Origin: Streptomyces sp. NRRL F-5123
GTDB taxonomy: Bacteria > Actinomycetota > Actinomycetes > Streptomycetales > Streptomycetaceae
NCBI RefSeq assembly: GCF_000721495.1
Contig: NZ_JOHY01000008.1
Coordinates: 186,001 to 250,000 of the forward strand
Reading direction: 5' to 3'
DNA length: 64,000 bases
The notes beneath the pieces are model-generated. The model was not told the DNA's origin and ran no database searches. It worked only from the letters and a program-made list of their open reading frames with translations. Shown one piece after another: positions 45,627 through 60,500 of the stretch. Numbering within the stretch: the first letter of the stretch is position 1; each line of letters begins with the position of its first letter. The translations under genes and the position numbers were made by a program.

Positions 45627-48600
45627 GTGGACAGCGATCTGGTCATGGACGTGGAGGTGGCCGCGGGGGAGAGCACCCGGCGCCGGGGCTCGGGGTATCT
45701 GATCGCCCCGGGCCTGGTGCTGACGTCCGCGCACGTGGTGCCCGGGCCGGGCGCGACGGTGACCGTCTCCCGGGTCCGCGGCGCCCGCGGGGAGCGGGGA
45801 CGGCACCCCGCCACGGTGCTGTGGCGCGGCACCCCGCACGCCCGGGACGACGCGGCCCTCCTCCGCGTCGATGCGCCCGGCGCCCGGCCGCCGTGGCCGG
45901 TACCGCCGGTGCGGTGGGGGCGGCTGGTCACCCACGCGTCCGGTACGCCCTGCGCCACCACGGGGCTGCCGTGGTTCGTGCAGCTGGGGGCGCCCGACCT
46001 GCTGCGGCTGGACGGAACGGTCAACCGGACGGACCGCTCCGCCAACAACCGGCATCTGATGCGCCTGGACGAGCGCGCCGAGGCCCGTACGGGCGACGGG
46101 GGGCGCCCGTTCTCGCCGCTGTCCGGGCTGTCCGGGGCCTCCCTCTTCTGCGGAGACCTGCTCACCGCCGTCGTCGCCCAGGACTTCGGCGCCCTCACGT
46201 ACACCCGGGTGGAGGTGGTGCCCGCCTACGTCCTGCTCAGCGACCCGGAGTTCCGCCGGATCGTCGAGGCCCACGGGCTGGGGACCGTACCGGAGCCCGC
46301 CGAGTGGCAGCGGCTGACGACACATCGGACCGGGGGCCGCCGCCCCCGGACGCGGCCACTCGCCTCCCCGGCCGCGCTGCTGGAGGCCGAGCACGCGGTG
46401 GTGCCCTTCCAGGGCCGCGAGGACCTGCTCGCCGACCTGCTCCGCTGGTGCGCCGAGCCCGGCCTCGGGGTGCGGCTGCTGCACGGCCCCGGCGGCCAGG
46501 GCAAGACCCGGCTGGCCCTGGAGCTGACGGACCGGCTGGAGCGTGGTGGTGCGGCAGTCGTGTGGCCGGACGCCGACGCCACGGCCGCCGACCTGACGGC
46601 GCTCGGCGACACGGCCGTGCCGCTGCTCGTGGTCGTCGACTACGCCGAGACGCGCGTCGACCAGCTGACCGGGCTGCTGAAGACGCTGGTCCGCCGCCCC
46701 GGCACCGTCCCGTTACGGATCCTGCTGCTGGCCAGGACGGCGGACGGCGACTGGTGGCGGGCGGCTCGCCGGGAGAGCCGCGACACCCGGGACCTCCTCG
46801 ACGGTATGCCGGTGACCGCGCTCCCCCCGCTCGTGCCCGGGCCCGGCGGCCGTGCCGGGGCGTACGACGCGGCAGTGGACGCCCTCGCCCGCGCGCTGCC
46901 GCGGGTGCGCGGGCACCGCTACCGCAAGTGGGACGCGCTCGCCCGGCAGGTGGCCGCCGCCCGCGGCGGCGGGGCCGCGGCACCCGGCGCGGACACGGCC
47001 CTCACCCTTCACATGACCGCCCTGGCGGATCTGCTGGACGCCGCCCTCATCCCCGGCGGCCCGCCCGGTGCGTCCGGGCCGGTGGAGCGGCGGCTGCTGG
47101 ACCACGAGTCCAAGTACTGGGAGGCCGCCGCGCGCCGCTACGGGCTGGCGGCGCGCGAGACGTCGCTGGAGGACGCGCTCGCCGCGGCCTTCCTGTGCGG
47201 CGCCGACGACCCCTTCCAGGGGCAGCGGCTGCTGGGCCGGATCTCCGCCCTCCGCCCCCTGGGCCCGGAGCAGCACCAGGCGTTCGCCGAGTGGATCGCC
47301 GCCCTCTACCCGCCGCGCGACGGCGGCGCGTGGGGCGCGCTGCTCCCGGACCGGCTCGCCGAGTTCTTCGTGGCCGAACGGCTGACCGGCAACGCCCGGC
47401 TGGCCGGCGAGCTGCTGGGCGGCGCGCGGGACACCGCGGACGGCGTGACCTCCGCGCAGGCCGCCCGGTTGCTGACGGTCTACGCACGGGCCGCCGCCCA
47501 CCCCGCCGTCCGCGGCACGCTCGACGCCCCGCTCTGCGAGCTGTGCGTCCGCCGCGGCGACGTGCTGGAGCGGCCCGCGGTCGACGTCGCCACCCAGGCG
47601 GAGCGGCCGGCGCCGCTGGTGGCGGCCCTGCAGCGGATCGCGGACGCGCCCGCCGCCACGTACGACGACCTGCTGCGGCTGGCCGGCCACCTGCCGGAGC
47701 AGACGCACACGCTCGCCCCGCTCGCCGCCGGTGTGACCGGGCGGCTCGCCGGAGTGCTCCGCGTCCGGGCCGCGGACGACCCGGCGGTCCTGCCCGAACT
47801 GGCCCTGACGCTGCGCCGGCTCACCGGCCGTCTCGGCGACGCGGGGGAGGTCGGGCGGGCGTACGCGGCCGCGTGCGAGGCCCGGCGGATCTACGAGGGA
47901 CTCGCCGCGGACGACCCGGCGGCGTACCGGCCGGAGCTCGCGGCCGTCCTGCACAACCTGTCGGTCACGGCCGGGCGCGCGGGACGGCGCGACGAGGCCC
48001 TCGAACCCGCCCGCGCGTCGGTGCGCCTCTACCGCGAGCTCGCTGCCGGGCGGCCGGAGACCGACGACTCCTGGACGTACGTGGCCCACGGGCTGGGCGC
48101 CCTGGCCTTCGCCGAGGGGAACAGCGGCAGGCCCGAGGCGGCGCTCGCAGCGGTCGACGAGGAGGTCCGCATCCGGCGCCCGCTCGCCGACGTGCACGGT
48201 GAGACCGCCCGCGCCGGCCTCGCGGCGGCCCTCAACAACCAGGCGATATGGCGGAAGGACTGCGGACACCTCGACGCGGCGCTCGCCGCGAGCCAGGAGG
48301 CGGTGCGGCGCCTGCGGCCGCTGGCCGAGGAGCGTCCCGACGCGCATCTGCCGGGTCTCGCCCGGGCCGTGTCGACGCTGTCGGACTGCCTGGGCCGGGC
48401 GGGGCGGCCGCACAAGGCGCTGGAGGCCGCCCGGGAGGCCCTCGCGATCCGCCGCCGGCTGGCCTCCGGCCGCTCCGGCTCCTCCCTCGCCGACCTCGCC
48501 CGCAGCCTCAACAGCCTCGCGATCGACCTGGGCGACACCGGCCGGACCGAGGAGAGCCTGCCCTACGCCGCCGAGGCGGTGGACGTCCTGCGGCAGCTGG

Positions 48601-50315
48601 CCGACGTGGAGCCGGCCGCGTACGGCCACGAACTGGCCAACACCCTCAACACCTACGCGAACCAGCTCTCCGACGCCGGGCACGTCGCCGAGGCGGCCGC
48701 CGCCGCGCAGGAGTCGGCCGACCGGTACGCGGCGCTGGCCGAGAGGGAACCGGACGTCTTCACCGCCGACCTCGCCATGAGCCTGCTCACCCTCGCCGGG
48801 CGGCTGGAGGAGGCCGGGAAGCCGGGTGAGGCGCTGACCGCCGCCGAGGAGTGCGTACGCCTGCACCGCGAGCTCGCCGCGCGCCGCCCCGGCACGGGGG
48901 AGCACGAGCTGGCGTCCGCCCTGAACAACCTGTGCCTGCTGCTCCACCGGGCCGGCCGCGAGGAGGAGGCACTGGCGGCGGTGGACGAGGCGATCGGCCT
49001 GCAGCGTGTGCTGGCGGACCGGACCGCGACGGCCCCCCGGGCGCGTCCCTCCCTGGCCACGGCCCTGCTCAACGAGGTGAGCTGCCTGCTCCCGCTGGGG
49101 CGTACGGAGGAGGCCGTGCGGTCGGCGGCCGAGGCCGTACGCCTGCACCGCGACCTCGCCCGGGAGGACCCCGTCCTGCACGAACCGCGCTACGCCGTGG
49201 CCCTCTCCGGCTACTGGGGGGTGCTGTCGCAGGCCGGGCGTCCGGCGGCGGCGCTGGAGGCGTTGCGGGAGGCGGTGGCCGTCCGCGGGCGGGTGGCCGC
49301 GCGTTCCGGCGGCCCGCAGGCCCTGCGCGCGTACGCGCAGGGCCTGCTCACCCTGGGGCAGCTGCTCTCCGCGGCGGGGCACCCGCAGGACGCGGCGGAC
49401 GCGCTGGCCAAGGCCGCGACCGCGCACCGGCACCTCGCCGCCGGGGACGCCGCGGACGCGACCGGCGGCCTGGCTCTCGGGCTGGCCCTGCGGGTGGCCT
49501 GCCTGCTCCGGCTGGGCCTGCGCGCCGACGCCCTGCCGGACGCCGAGGAGGCCACCCGTCTGCTGGACGGCCTCGCACGGCAGGACGACGCACAGCGGCC
49601 GCTGCTCGCCGAGTGCCTGTGCGTGCTCGGCGGGCTGCTGCACGACGCCGGTCTGCCGGACGCCGAGGAGGTGCTGCGGCGGGCCGCCCGGGTGTCCGGC
49701 ACGCTCCCGCCCGAGGCCGGGTACGACGGCCTGCGGAGCATGTCACGCTCCCTCCTGGGCACCCACCTCGCAGAGCGCGGACGCCTCGACGAGGGGATCG
49801 GCCACGCCCGCGAGGCCGTCGCCCTGGCCCGTGGCCCGGCCGGCCCGCTGCTCGCCTGGACCCTCGTCGGCCTCGGGCGGCTGCTGGCCCTGGACCCCCG
49901 GACGGCGGACGAGGCCCTGGACGTGTGCGCCGAGGCCGTCGCCGTGTCGGAGGACCCGGCGGGGGCGGATCCGGCGGAGGAGGAGTCCGTCCTCGCGGTG
50001 GCCCTCGCCGAACACGGCCTGCGCCTCGCCGCGGCCCGCCGGTTCGCCGACGCCCTCGCCGCCACCGCACGGGCGGTCACCCTGTGCCGCAACCTCACCG
50101 GCCGCCACGCCGCCGCCGACCGCGAGCACCTGGCCCTCGCCCTCTACGCCCACGCCCGGACCCGCCTGCTGGCGGACGCGGACCTCCCGGCGGCACGGGA
50201 AGCCATGAGGGAGGCCGCCCCGCTGTGGGAGCGCCTGGCCGAGGAGGAACCCGGCCTCGCCGCCCCGTACCTGGCCCCCGTCACCGACACCCGCGTCCGC
50301 CTGGACGCGGCCTGA
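45627..50315 (+). CDS. Trypsin-like protease / STAND-type NTPase / TPR protein (predicted conflict-system effector)
   Basis: 1,562 residues from GTG 45627 (GGGGGAG upstream). Domains: trypsin-like protease (~1-210) with the triad H36 (TSAHVV), D75 (RDDAALL) and S169 (GLSGAS); P-loop NTPase (~250-560) with Walker A GPGGQGKTR (K293) and Walker B LLVVVDYAE (D338); a helical segment; then a long TPR superstructure (~700-1555) of repeats such as LNTYANQLSDAGHVAEAAAAAQESADRY. No signal peptide or membrane helix is seen, so it is cytoplasmic. The layout (sensor repeats, NTP switch, protease effector) resembles NLR-like immunity proteins. The TPRs would sense an invader and trigger proteolysis; this is inference. 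Confidence 0.88.
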   Translation: MDSDLVMDVEVAAGESTRRRGSGYLIAPGLVLTSAHVVPGPGATVTVSRVRGARGERGRHPATVLWRGTPHARDDAALLRVDAPGARPPWPVPPVRWGRLVTHASGTPCATTGLPWFVQLGAPDLLRLDGTVNRTDRSANNRHLMRLDERAEARTGDGGRPFSPLSGLSGASLFCGDLLTAVVAQDFGALTYTRVEVVPAYVLLSDPEFRRIVEAHGLGTVPEPAEWQRLTTHRTGGRRPRTRPLASPAALLEAEHAVVPFQGREDLLADLLRWCAEPGLGVRLLHGPGGQGKTRLALELTDRLERGGAAVVWPDADATAADLTALGDTAVPLLVVVDYAETRVDQLTGLLKTLVRRPGTVPLRILLLARTADGDWWRAARRESRDTRDLLDGMPVTALPPLVPGPGGRAGAYDAAVDALARALPRVRGHRYRKWDALARQVAAARGGGAAAPGADTALTLHMTALADLLDAALIPGGPPGASGPVERRLLDHESKYWEAAARRYGLAARETSLEDALAAAFLCGADDPFQGQRLLGRISALRPLGPEQHQAFAEWIAALYPPRDGGAWGALLPDRLAEFFVAERLTGNARLAGELLGGARDTADGVTSAQAARLLTVYARAAAHPAVRGTLDAPLCELCVRRGDVLERPAVDVATQAERPAPLVAALQRIADAPAATYDDLLRLAGHLPEQTHTLAPLAAGVTGRLAGVLRVRAADDPAVLPELALTLRRLTGRLGDAGEVGRAYAAACEARRIYEGLAADDPAAYRPELAAVLHNLSVTAGRAGRRDEALEPARASVRLYRELAAGRPETDDSWTYVAHGLGALAFAEGNSGRPEAALAAVDEEVRIRRPLADVHGETARAGLAAALNNQAIWRKDCGHLDAALAASQEAVRRLRPLAEERPDAHLPGLARAVSTLSDCLGRAGRPHKALEAAREALAIRRRLASGRSGSSLADLARSLNSLAIDLGDTGRTEESLPYAAEAVDVLRQLADVEPAAYGHELANTLNTYANQLSDAGHVAEAAAAAQESADRYAALAEREPDVFTADLAMSLLTLAGRLEEAGKPGEALTAAEECVRLHRELAARRPGTGEHELASALNNLCLLLHRAGREEEALAAVDEAIGLQRVLADRTATAPRARPSLATALLNEVSCLLPLGRTEEAVRSAAEAVRLHRDLAREDPVLHEPRYAVALSGYWGVLSQAGRPAAALEALREAVAVRGRVAARSGGPQALRAYAQGLLTLGQLLSAAGHPQDAADALAKAATAHRHLAAGDAADATGGLALGLALRVACLLRLGLRADALPDAEEATRLLDGLARQDDAQRPLLAECLCVLGGLLHDAGLPDAEEVLRRAARVSGTLPPEAGYDGLRSMSRSLLGTHLAERGRLDEGIGHAREAVALARGPAGPLLAWTLVGLGRLLALDPRTADEALDVCAEAVAVSEDPAGADPAEEESVLAVALAEHGLRLAAARRFADALAATARAVTLCRNLTGRHAAADREHLALALYAHARTRLLADADLPAAREAMREAAPLWERLAEEEPGLAAPYLAPVTDTRVRLDAA

Positions 50316-50362
50316 GGCGTACGGTCAGGGCCGCCCGCCCCAGGCCCTACGCTGGGGGGACC

Positions 50363-51523
50363 ATGCACCGATTCACCACCCCGTGGGGCGACCTCGACCT
50401 GACACGCCACCCCGCGGACCCCCGCGACCAGCTGCGGGCCTGGGACGCCGCCGACGACTACCTGCTGCGGCACCTCGCCGGGGAGGGCCCCACCCGTGAG
50501 CCCGGCAGCACCACCGTGGTGCTCGGCGACCGGTGGGGGGCGCTGGCCACCGCGCTCGCGGCCGCGCCCGGCGCGGACGAGCTGGTGCAGATCTCCGACT
50601 CCTTCCTCGGCCAGCAGGCCACCCGCGCGAACCTGCGGCGGGCCGGCGCCGGGGAGCGGGTCCGGCTGCTCACCACCCGGGAGGCGCCGCCCGCGCGGAT
50701 CGACCTGCTGCTGGTGCGCGTGCCGAAGAGCCTGGGCCTGCTGGAGGACCAGCTGCACGCCCTCGCACCCGCGGTGCACGCCGGCACGGTCGTGGCCGGC
50801 GCGGGCATGGTCACCGAGATCCACACCTCGACGCTCGCCCTCTTCGAGAAGATCCTCGGCCCGACCCGTACCTCGCTCGCCGTCCGCAAGGCCCGGCTCG
50901 TCCACTGCGCGCCCGACCCCGCCCTGCCGCGCACCCCCAGCCCGTGGCCGCTGCGCTACGCCCTGCCGGACGGCATCGGCCCGATGTCCGGCGCCACGGT
51001 CACCAACCACGCCGGCGTCTTCTGCGCCGACCGCCTCGACGTCGGCACCCGGCTGCTGCTCGCGCACCTCCCGCACCGTACGGGCCCGGACCGGGTCATC
51101 GACCTCGGCTGCGGCAACGGCGTGCTCGGCACCGCGGCGGCCGTCGCCAACCCGGAGTCCGACGTGCTGTTCACCGACGAGTCCCACCAGGCGGTCGCCT
51201 CCGCCGAGGAGACCTTCCGCGCCGCCGCCGACCCGGCCAGCCGCGCGGAGTTCGTCGTCGCCGACGTGGCCTCCGGTGTGCCCGCCGGCAGCGCGGACCT
51301 CGTCCTGAACAACCCGCCCTTCCACTCGCACCGCGCGACCACCGACGCCACCGCCCGCCGCATGTTCGCCACCGCCCGCGCGGCGCTGCGCCCCGGCGGC
51401 GAGCTGTGGGTCGTCGCCAACCGCCACCTCGCCCACCACACCCGGCTGCGCCGTCTCTTCGGCAACTGCGACGTGATGTCCTCCGACCCCAAGTTCGTCG
51501 TCCTGCGCGCGACCCGCCGGTGA
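50363..51523 (+). CDS. RsmC/RlmG-like rRNA guanine-N2 methyltransferase
   Basis: 386 residues from ATG 50363 (GGGGGGA upstream). Two tandem methyltransferase-like domains, as in RsmC/RlmG: a degenerate N-terminal one (~45-190), then the active C-terminal one with motif I VIDLGCGNGVLG and catalytic motif IV LNNPPFHS. It probably makes m2G in 16S or 23S rRNA; which base is not clear. It has the same orientation as the conflict-type gene, 47 bp downstream. Confidence 0.9.
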   Translation: MHRFTTPWGDLDLTRHPADPRDQLRAWDAADDYLLRHLAGEGPTREPGSTTVVLGDRWGALATALAAAPGADELVQISDSFLGQQATRANLRRAGAGERVRLLTTREAPPARIDLLLVRVPKSLGLLEDQLHALAPAVHAGTVVAGAGMVTEIHTSTLALFEKILGPTRTSLAVRKARLVHCAPDPALPRTPSPWPLRYALPDGIGPMSGATVTNHAGVFCADRLDVGTRLLLAHLPHRTGPDRVIDLGCGNGVLGTAAAVANPESDVLFTDESHQAVASAEETFRAAADPASRAEFVVADVASGVPAGSADLVLNNPPFHSHRATTDATARRMFATARAALRPGGELWVVANRHLAHHTRLRRLFGNCDVMSSDPKFVVLRATRR

Positions 51524-51541
51524 CGCGGCCGGGGCCGGACG

Positions 51542-52219
51542 TCAGCGGGACATGACGAAGTCGAGCGCGTAGCCCTGCGCCGTCGTCCAGTACGTGACGC
51601 GGGCGCCCTCGTCGAAGGAGGCCACCGCGGGCAGGGTGACGGAGATGGGGCCGCCCGCGGTGCTGCCGGGCTTGTCGCCCTGGAGGCGCAGCGTGATGCC
51701 CTTCGTCTCGTAGGTGTCCGTCCGGGCGCCGTTGACGAGGAGGGCGGCGTAGACGTCGTCGCCGGGGGAGAGGACGGCGGGGGCGCCGGGGTCGCTGTCC
51801 TCGATCACCTCGACCGGCGACTTGGAGTAGGTGCCCAGCCGCACCTGGGGGTAGCCGTGGACCGCACAGGTCCGGTCGCCGGTGTTGGTGAGGACGAGGA
51901 GCAGGTGCCGGGGTTCGCGGCCCTGGCCGTCCTCGTTCGCCGCGGAGGACGTGAGGTCGTCCTGGCCGCAGGCGGGCGCCTGCTCGCCGGTGTCGTCGTC
52001 GCCGTCGGTCTCGGTGTTCCTGCCGGGCGCGGTGGAGACCGCCGTGTCCGGGCCGGACGGCTGCGCGGACGTCGCGGTGCCCGACCGGTCGGACGGCCGG
52101 TCGGTGCCCTTCGAGTCCGCCCCGTCCGGCCGGCACCCCGCGGCCGTGAGCACCGCGGCCACCGCCGCACCCGCGAGTACGCGGGACATCGTGCGGCTTC
52201 TGCGGGCAGGTGTGTGCAT
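51542..52219 (-). CDS. DUF4232 lipoprotein
   Basis: 225 residues from ATG 52219. Lipobox LTAAGC with C29, then a Ser/Thr/Asp-rich linker and a DUF4232 beta-sandwich (~85-222): CGQDDLTSS...LLLVLTNTGDRTCAVHGYPQVRL...LRPGD-like VLSPGDDVYAALLVN. Two cysteines flank the typical disulfide. The function is unknown; the family is abundant on actinobacterial surfaces. Confidence 0.88.
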   Translation of the reverse strand: MHTPARRSRTMSRVLAGAAVAAVLTAAGCRPDGADSKGTDRPSDRSGTATSAQPSGPDTAVSTAPGRNTETDGDDDTGEQAPACGQDDLTSSAANEDGQGREPRHLLLVLTNTGDRTCAVHGYPQVRLGTYSKSPVEVIEDSDPGAPAVLSPGDDVYAALLVNGARTDTYETKGITLRLQGDKPGSTAGGPISVTLPAVASFDEGARVTYWTTAQGYALDFVMSR

Positions 52220-52441
52220 GGCTTTCCCCCGGTGGTACGCAGTACGCGGTGCTCTCGTCGTTCGCTGTCGGCCGGCAAGCCGAGTATGCGATATGCCTCC
52301 GACACAACTCGCGCACCCCCGTGATCTGTTACCGACCGCATACAGGGAACGCCCGCCTCCGTGAAACCTGAGTACGGGACGCACCCGCGGCTGAGTACGC
52401 GGGACGGTGCGCTGCGGCCGCCGGCCCCGTGGAATGGACGC

Positions 52442-52783
52442 ATGACGACGACCCGGCGTTCCTCGAAGTCCTCGTACGCGGTGGCCGCGGACGAGGACCA
52501 CCTCCGACTCTGGTCCTGCGTGTGGGCCGTGCTCTTCGTGCCCCTGTCGCTGGGCATCTTCCTGCTGACGATGAGCAGCGACAGCGCGTCCGACTGCGCC
52601 CTGAACGGCGAGCAGTGCCACCCGGCCCCGCCCTGGTCGCTCTTCGTGTGGGGTGCCGCCCTGGCCGGTGCCGCCTGGCTCACGACGCTGATGGCCTCGA
52701 CCGTCCGAGGGCGCCAGTGGGCCCTCGCCGTCCAGGTCCTCGCGGAGTTCGCGGCCGTGACGGTGATCCTCGCCCACGGCTGA
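52442..52783 (+). CDS. Small hypothetical membrane protein
   Basis: 113 residues from ATG 52442. After a short polar N-terminus, three hydrophobic segments are visible (WAVLFVPLSLGIFLLTM; WSLFVWGAALAGAAWLTTLM; LAVQVLAEFAAVTVILAHG), with a polar loop containing two Cys (SDCALNGEQCHP). No family is recognised. The frame stays open upstream to 52361; the chosen ATG has only a weak ribosome site. Confidence 0.6.
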   Translation: MTTTRRSSKSSYAVAADEDHLRLWSCVWAVLFVPLSLGIFLLTMSSDSASDCALNGEQCHPAPPWSLFVWGAALAGAAWLTTLMASTVRGRQWALAVQVLAEFAAVTVILAHG

Positions 52784-55070
<2,287 letters not shown>

Positions 55071-55074
<4 letters not shown>

Positions 55075-56041
55075 CGACGACACGCAGCACCCGCAAGCAC
55101 GCCGTGCTCCCCAAGGCCCAGGTCCTGATCGAGGCGCTGCCCTGGCTGACCCGGCACAACGGCCGGGTCGTGGTGATCAAGTTCGGCGGCAACGCCATGG
55201 TCGACGAGGCCCTCAAGGCCGCCTTCGCACAGGACGTGGTGTTCCTGCGGCAGGCCGGCCTGAAGCCCGTCGTCGTGCACGGCGGCGGCCCGCAGATCAG
55301 CGCCGCGCTCGACCGCCACGGCCTCGTCAGCGAATTCCGCGCAGGGCTCCGGGTCACCACGCCCGAGGCCATGGACGTGGTCAGGATGGTGCTGGCCGGA
55401 CAGGTGCAGCGCGAGCTGGTCGGGCTGCTCAACCAGCACGGCCCGCTCGCGGTCGGCCTGACCGGCGAGGACGCCCACACCATCACCGCGGTCAAGCACC
55501 AGCCGGTGATCGACGGCGCCGCGGTCGACATCGGCCGGGTCGGCGAGATCACCGCGATCGACACCGGCGCGATCGACGCGCTGCTGGCCGACGGCCGTAT
55601 CCCGGTCGTCTCCTCGATCGCCCGCTCCGCCGACGACGGCCATGTCTACAACGTCAACGCCGACACCGCCGCCGCCGCGCTCGCGGCCGCGCTGGGCGCC
55701 GAGACGCTGATGGTCCTCACCGACGTCGAGGGCCTCTACGAGGACTGGCCGAACAGCGACGAGGTGATCAGCCGGCTCACCGCGAGCGAGCTGGAGAAGC
55801 TGCTGCCGGACCTGTCCAGCGGCATGGTCCCGAAGATGCAGGGCTGCCTGCACGCCGTGCGCAACGGCGTGCACACCGCGCGCGTCATCGACGGCCGGGT
55901 CCAGCACTCGATCCTGCTGGAGATCTTCACCGACGAGGGGATCGGCACCATGGTCGTCCCCGACGAACCGCCGGCGCCGGCCCTGCGCGCCACCGAGTAC
56001 GTACCCGAGCAGACGACCGCAGCAGCAGAAGGGGGAGCACG

Positions 56042-56045
<4 letters not shown>
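55071..56045 (+). CDS. argB: N-acetylglutamate kinase
   Basis: Phosphorylates N-acetylglutamate, the step usually inhibited by arginine. 324 residues; the ATG overlaps the argJ stop by ATGA. Amino-acid kinase fold: [51 protein letters not shown], and [10 protein letters not shown]. An N-terminal helix of ~25 residues, as in arginine-sensitive hexameric kinases, is present. Its C-terminal ~25 residues are a longer tail than usual. Confidence 0.98.
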
Positions 56046-57277
<1,232 letters not shown>

Positions 57278-57299
57278 CCGGACGGAGAATGACCCGACG

Positions 57300-57833
57300 A
57301 TGAGCGAGGCGCAGCAGCACGGCGGCAGCCACTCGGTGCCGCAGACCCGCACGGCCCGGCACCGCAGGATCGTGGACATCCTGGGCCGGCAGCCGGTGCG
57401 GTCCCAGAGCCAGCTCGCCAAGCTGCTCGCCGACGACGGGCTGAGCGTCACCCAGGCGACGCTCAGCCGCGACCTGGACGAGCTGGGCGCGGTCAAGATC
57501 CGCACCAACGACGGGGAGCTGATCTACGCCGTCCCGTCCGAGGGCGGCTTCCGCACCCCGCAGGCGCCGCTCGGCGAGTCCGTCAAGGAGGAGCGGATGC
57601 GCCGGCTGGCCGGCGAGCTGCTCATCTCCGCGGAGGCGTCGGCCAACCTGGTGGTGGTGCGGACCCCGCCGGGCGCCGCGCAGTTCCTCGCGTCGGCGAT
57701 CGACACCGCCGAGGTCTACGACATCCTCGGCACCATCGCGGGCGACGACACCGTCGTCCTCATCAGCCGGGACCCGGCCGGTGGCCAGAAGCTCGCCGAC
57801 CATCTGCTGCGCCTGGCGCAGGGCGAGGTCTGA
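57300..57833 (+). CDS. argR: Arginine repressor
   Basis: 177 residues, 22 bp after argD. N-terminal winged HTH ([48 protein letters not shown]) and C-terminal hexamerisation/arginine-binding domain ([39 protein letters not shown]). It binds ARG boxes with arginine as co-repressor; the argC and argH promoters in this window are the obvious targets. Confidence 0.97.
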   Translation: MSEAQQHGGSHSVPQTRTARHRRIVDILGRQPVRSQSQLAKLLADDGLSVTQATLSRDLDELGAVKIRTNDGELIYAVPSEGGFRTPQAPLGESVKEERMRRLAGELLISAEASANLVVVRTPPGAAQFLASAIDTAEVYDILGTIAGDDTVVLISRDPAGGQKLADHLLRLAQGEV

Positions 57834-57863
57834 GCCGCTGCGCCAGGCCTCGGACCTGCAGCT

Positions 57864-59364
<1,501 letters not shown>

Positions 59365-59379
59365 CCGCACCCGGCGACC

Positions 59380-59412
59380 GACCGGCCGGCGCGCACCGCG
59401 CGGCGGCCGGTC
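59380..59412. terminator. Bidirectional terminator between argH and the solute-binding lipoprotein
   Basis: GACCGGCCG (59380-59388) pairs with CGGCCGGTC (59404-59412), with GCGCG/CGCGC pairing inside. It is 15 bases after argH and overlaps the stop codon of the convergent gene. Confidence 0.85.
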
Positions 59413-60406
59413 AGTCGCGGTAGACGGCCGGCGGCGGTCCGAAGGTGGCGCCGTCGTCGAGCCACTTCTGCGCCAGTGCCTTGAGCGAGCCGTCCTGGCG
59501 CATCTGCTCCAGCACCGCGTTGACGAACCGCACGAAGTCCGTCTGCCGCGGCTGCATCGCGATACCGTGCGGTTCGGCGGTGAAGCGCGGTCCGATCAGC
59601 TTGGTGTTCGGGTCCTGGCGCTGCAGCCCGATCAGGATGGTGTCGTCGGTGGACACCGCGTCCACCTGGCCCAGCTGCATCAGCAGCAGGCAGTCCGTCC
59701 AGTCCTTCACACCCACCGGCGTCACCGCCGGCCGCAGGCCCCGCAGCGTGTCGATCGACGTCGTGCCGTCCGCCGCGCACACCTTCTTCCCCGCCAGGTC
59801 GCGGACGGACTCGGCGGTCGACGTCCTGGGCACCAGCACCCGCTGCCCGGCGTCCATGTAGTCGCTGGAGAAGGCGACCTGCCGCCAGCGGTCGCACGTG
59901 ATGGTCATCGAGTCGATCACGATGTCCACCGGATGCGGGTCGGTCGTCAGCACCGGGATGCGCTGGGCGGAGGAGATCGTGCGGAACTGGATGCGGTCCG
60001 GGCGGCCGAACAGCGCCGTCGAGATCCGCTCCAGCACGTCGATCTCGTAGCCGTCCAGCGCGCCTGTCAGCGGGTCGCGGTAGCCGAAGAGGTACGAGTT
60101 CTGGTCCACCCCGGCGATCAGCCGGCCGCGCTGGACGATCCTCGCCATCGTCGAGCCCGTGGGCATGTGCCCGGGTGCCGGCGGCGGCCCCGCCGGGCGG
60201 TAGCTCTCCGGCGCCGGGCCGCAGTCGCTCGCGGCGGGGGAGGGGGCGGCAGGGGCGGCGGTCGTGGGCGGCGAGGCGGTGCCGCCCGCGGTCCGCCGCG
60301 GCGCGGCCCCGCCGCCCGAGGTGCACCCGGCCAGCAGCAGCGCGGCGGCGAGCGCCGCTCCCGTCAGTCCGTACCGTAAGCCGAGGCGCACCGCGGGCCC
60401 CCTCAC
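59411..60406 (-). CDS. Amino-acid (glutamate/glutamine-type) ABC transporter solute-binding lipoprotein
   Basis: 331 residues from GTG 60406; an internal GTG at 60391 with GAGGGGG upstream may be the true start (326 residues). Lipobox LLLAGC (C28), Pro/Ala/Thr-rich linker, then a family-3 solute-binding fold (~85-330): RLIAGVDQNSYLFGYRDPLTGALDGYEIDVLERIS, VDIVIDSMTITCDRWRQVAFSSDYM, and VDAVSTDDTILIGL. No permease or ATPase genes flank it, so it either uses a distant transporter or acts as a sensor. Confidence 0.9.
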   Translation of the reverse strand: MRGPAVRLGLRYGLTGAALAAALLLAGCTSGGGAAPRRTAGGTASPPTTAAPAAPSPAASDCGPAPESYRPAGPPPAPGHMPTGSTMARIVQRGRLIAGVDQNSYLFGYRDPLTGALDGYEIDVLERISTALFGRPDRIQFRTISSAQRIPVLTTDPHPVDIVIDSMTITCDRWRQVAFSSDYMDAGQRVLVPRTSTAESVRDLAGKKVCAADGTTSIDTLRGLRPAVTPVGVKDWTDCLLLMQLGQVDAVSTDDTILIGLQRQDPNTKLIGPRFTAEPHGIAMQPRQTDFVRFVNAVLEQMRQDGSLKALAQKWLDDGATFGPPPAVYRD

Positions 60407-60500
60407 CCAGGAGTCGTCAGGTGCCGGGGACGACGCCGCAGTTCCGCCGGACGGTTCCGGGCCGGGGCGCGCGGTCGCCCCGGAGCGGGGCAGCGGGAGG

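Noticed and set aside
46713..49643. Long minus-strand open frame (about 970 codons) opposite the trypsin/NTPase/TPR gene
   Set aside because: Composition artefact; no family features, and the opposite strand has intact catalytic and P-loop motifs.
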